A DNA stretch of 64,000 nt from CAVXFL01 sp963761015. GTDB lineage: Bacteria > Pseudomonadota > Alphaproteobacteria > Acetobacterales > Acetobacteraceae. A model generated the notes under the pieces. The model was given only the letters and a program-made list of their open reading frames with translations. It did no database searches and was not told the origin of the DNA. Below are positions 63,929 to 64,000 of this stretch, in pieces. The stretch's first letter is position 1, and each line of letters begins with the position of its first letter. The stretch spans positions 737,664-801,663 of the forward strand of contig CAVXFL010000009.1 of the NCBI GenBank assembly GCA_963761015.1, in the 5' to 3' direction. Both the position numbers and the translations under genes were made by a program.

Positions 63929-63956
63929 TTGCCGCAAGCCTAACTAACGATATAAC
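63929..63956 (+). promoter_or_regulatory. Promoter of copy 3 of the unknown family
   Basis: -35 TTGCCG (63929-63934), 16-base spacer ending ACTAACGA, -10 TATAAC (63951-63956). The ATG at 63963 follows after 6 bases, so the mRNA would again be leaderless. Confidence 0.55.
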
Positions 63957-63962
63957 GCTGCC

Positions 63963-64000
63963 ATGTTCGATGCCGCCGCGCCAAACGACCTTGTGTCCCA
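63963..64000 (+). CDS. Unknown multicopy family protein, copy 3 (start only)
   Basis: The window ends after about 12 codons, MFDAAAPNDLVS. The opening MFDxAAP matches copy 1 (MFDGAAPRP), and the promoter is shared. The rest lies outside. Confidence 0.55.
   Translation, partial: MFDAAAPNDLVS

Noticed and set aside
1..64000. CRISPR arrays, rRNA and tRNA genes
   Set aside because: No regularly spaced repeats or recognisable RNA gene sequence were seen by eye; a dedicated covariance search was not possible.

Overview
This window looks like chromosomal DNA of an alphaproteobacterium, probably Rhodospirillales/Acetobacteraceae. It is GC-rich throughout. It carries alphaproteobacterial families (ELM1, DUF1491, DUF3309, a ScfR-type regulator beside isocitrate lyase, an RNase E with an acidic insert in its S1 domain) and the conserved block amiC-mrcA-prfB with rne divergent. 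Taxonomy is inferred from gene content only. No rRNA, tRNA or CRISPR array was recognised.

Layout. 1-13.5 kb: partial pyrE, an ELM1-like gene, a decayed DNA methyltransferase, a tartrate-dehydrogenase-like enzyme, cysS, a DUF305 lipoprotein, trmJ, a dienelactone hydrolase, an HD-GYP phosphodiesterase, an MFS transporter and phosphoketolase. 13.8-18.1 kb is an accessory island: two paralogues of an unknown gene family in opposite orientation flank an ISNCY-type insertion sequence, a MITE-like inverted repeat and two tiny membrane-protein genes. 18.4-24.1 kb: D-aminoacylase, small stress-type and cell-envelope proteins, a His-rich CHAP protein, and a ClpP-like protein with a glycine-zipper lipoprotein. 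24.1-28.9 kb: a tightly overlapping sulfate-assimilation operon (siroheme synthase N-domain, cysJ, cysH, cysI). 29.2-40.3 kb: speE, speD, prfB, mrcA, amiC on the minus strand, then rne and gpmI on the plus strand. 40.4-45.5 kb: an HtrA protease, a DUF6197-like protein, FMN reductase, RraA-like protein, a tyrosine phosphatase and enoyl-CoA hydratase. 45.6-52.2 kb: a ScfR-type regulator divergent from isocitrate lyase, then an operon of acyl-CoA dehydrogenase, SDR, DUF29 and an APH-like kinase. 52.5-55.1 kb: DedA, ATP-grasp and UppP, a likely undecaprenyl-phosphate cluster. 55.2-61.4 kb: cupin, glycosyltransferase, SnoaL-like protein, rsmI, an LppC-like lipoprotein and a PhoR-like kinase. 61.4-64 kb is a second accessory end: an IS3 element inside a small gene, a 175-bp MITE, a DUF2442-like gene and the first codons of a third copy of the unknown family.

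Two patterns stand out. First, all three copies of the unknown family start 6-7 bases after a -10 box that is preceded by ACTAACG, so they are predicted to make leaderless mRNAs from a shared promoter. Second, many otherwise well-preserved genes, including housekeeping ones, carry one extra base that breaks the frame, and isocitrate lyase has about a dozen such breaks. The strong bias to +1 insertions suggests sequence or assembly error, though I cannot exclude real decay. Genes broken this way are listed as pseudogenes with the inferred break point.
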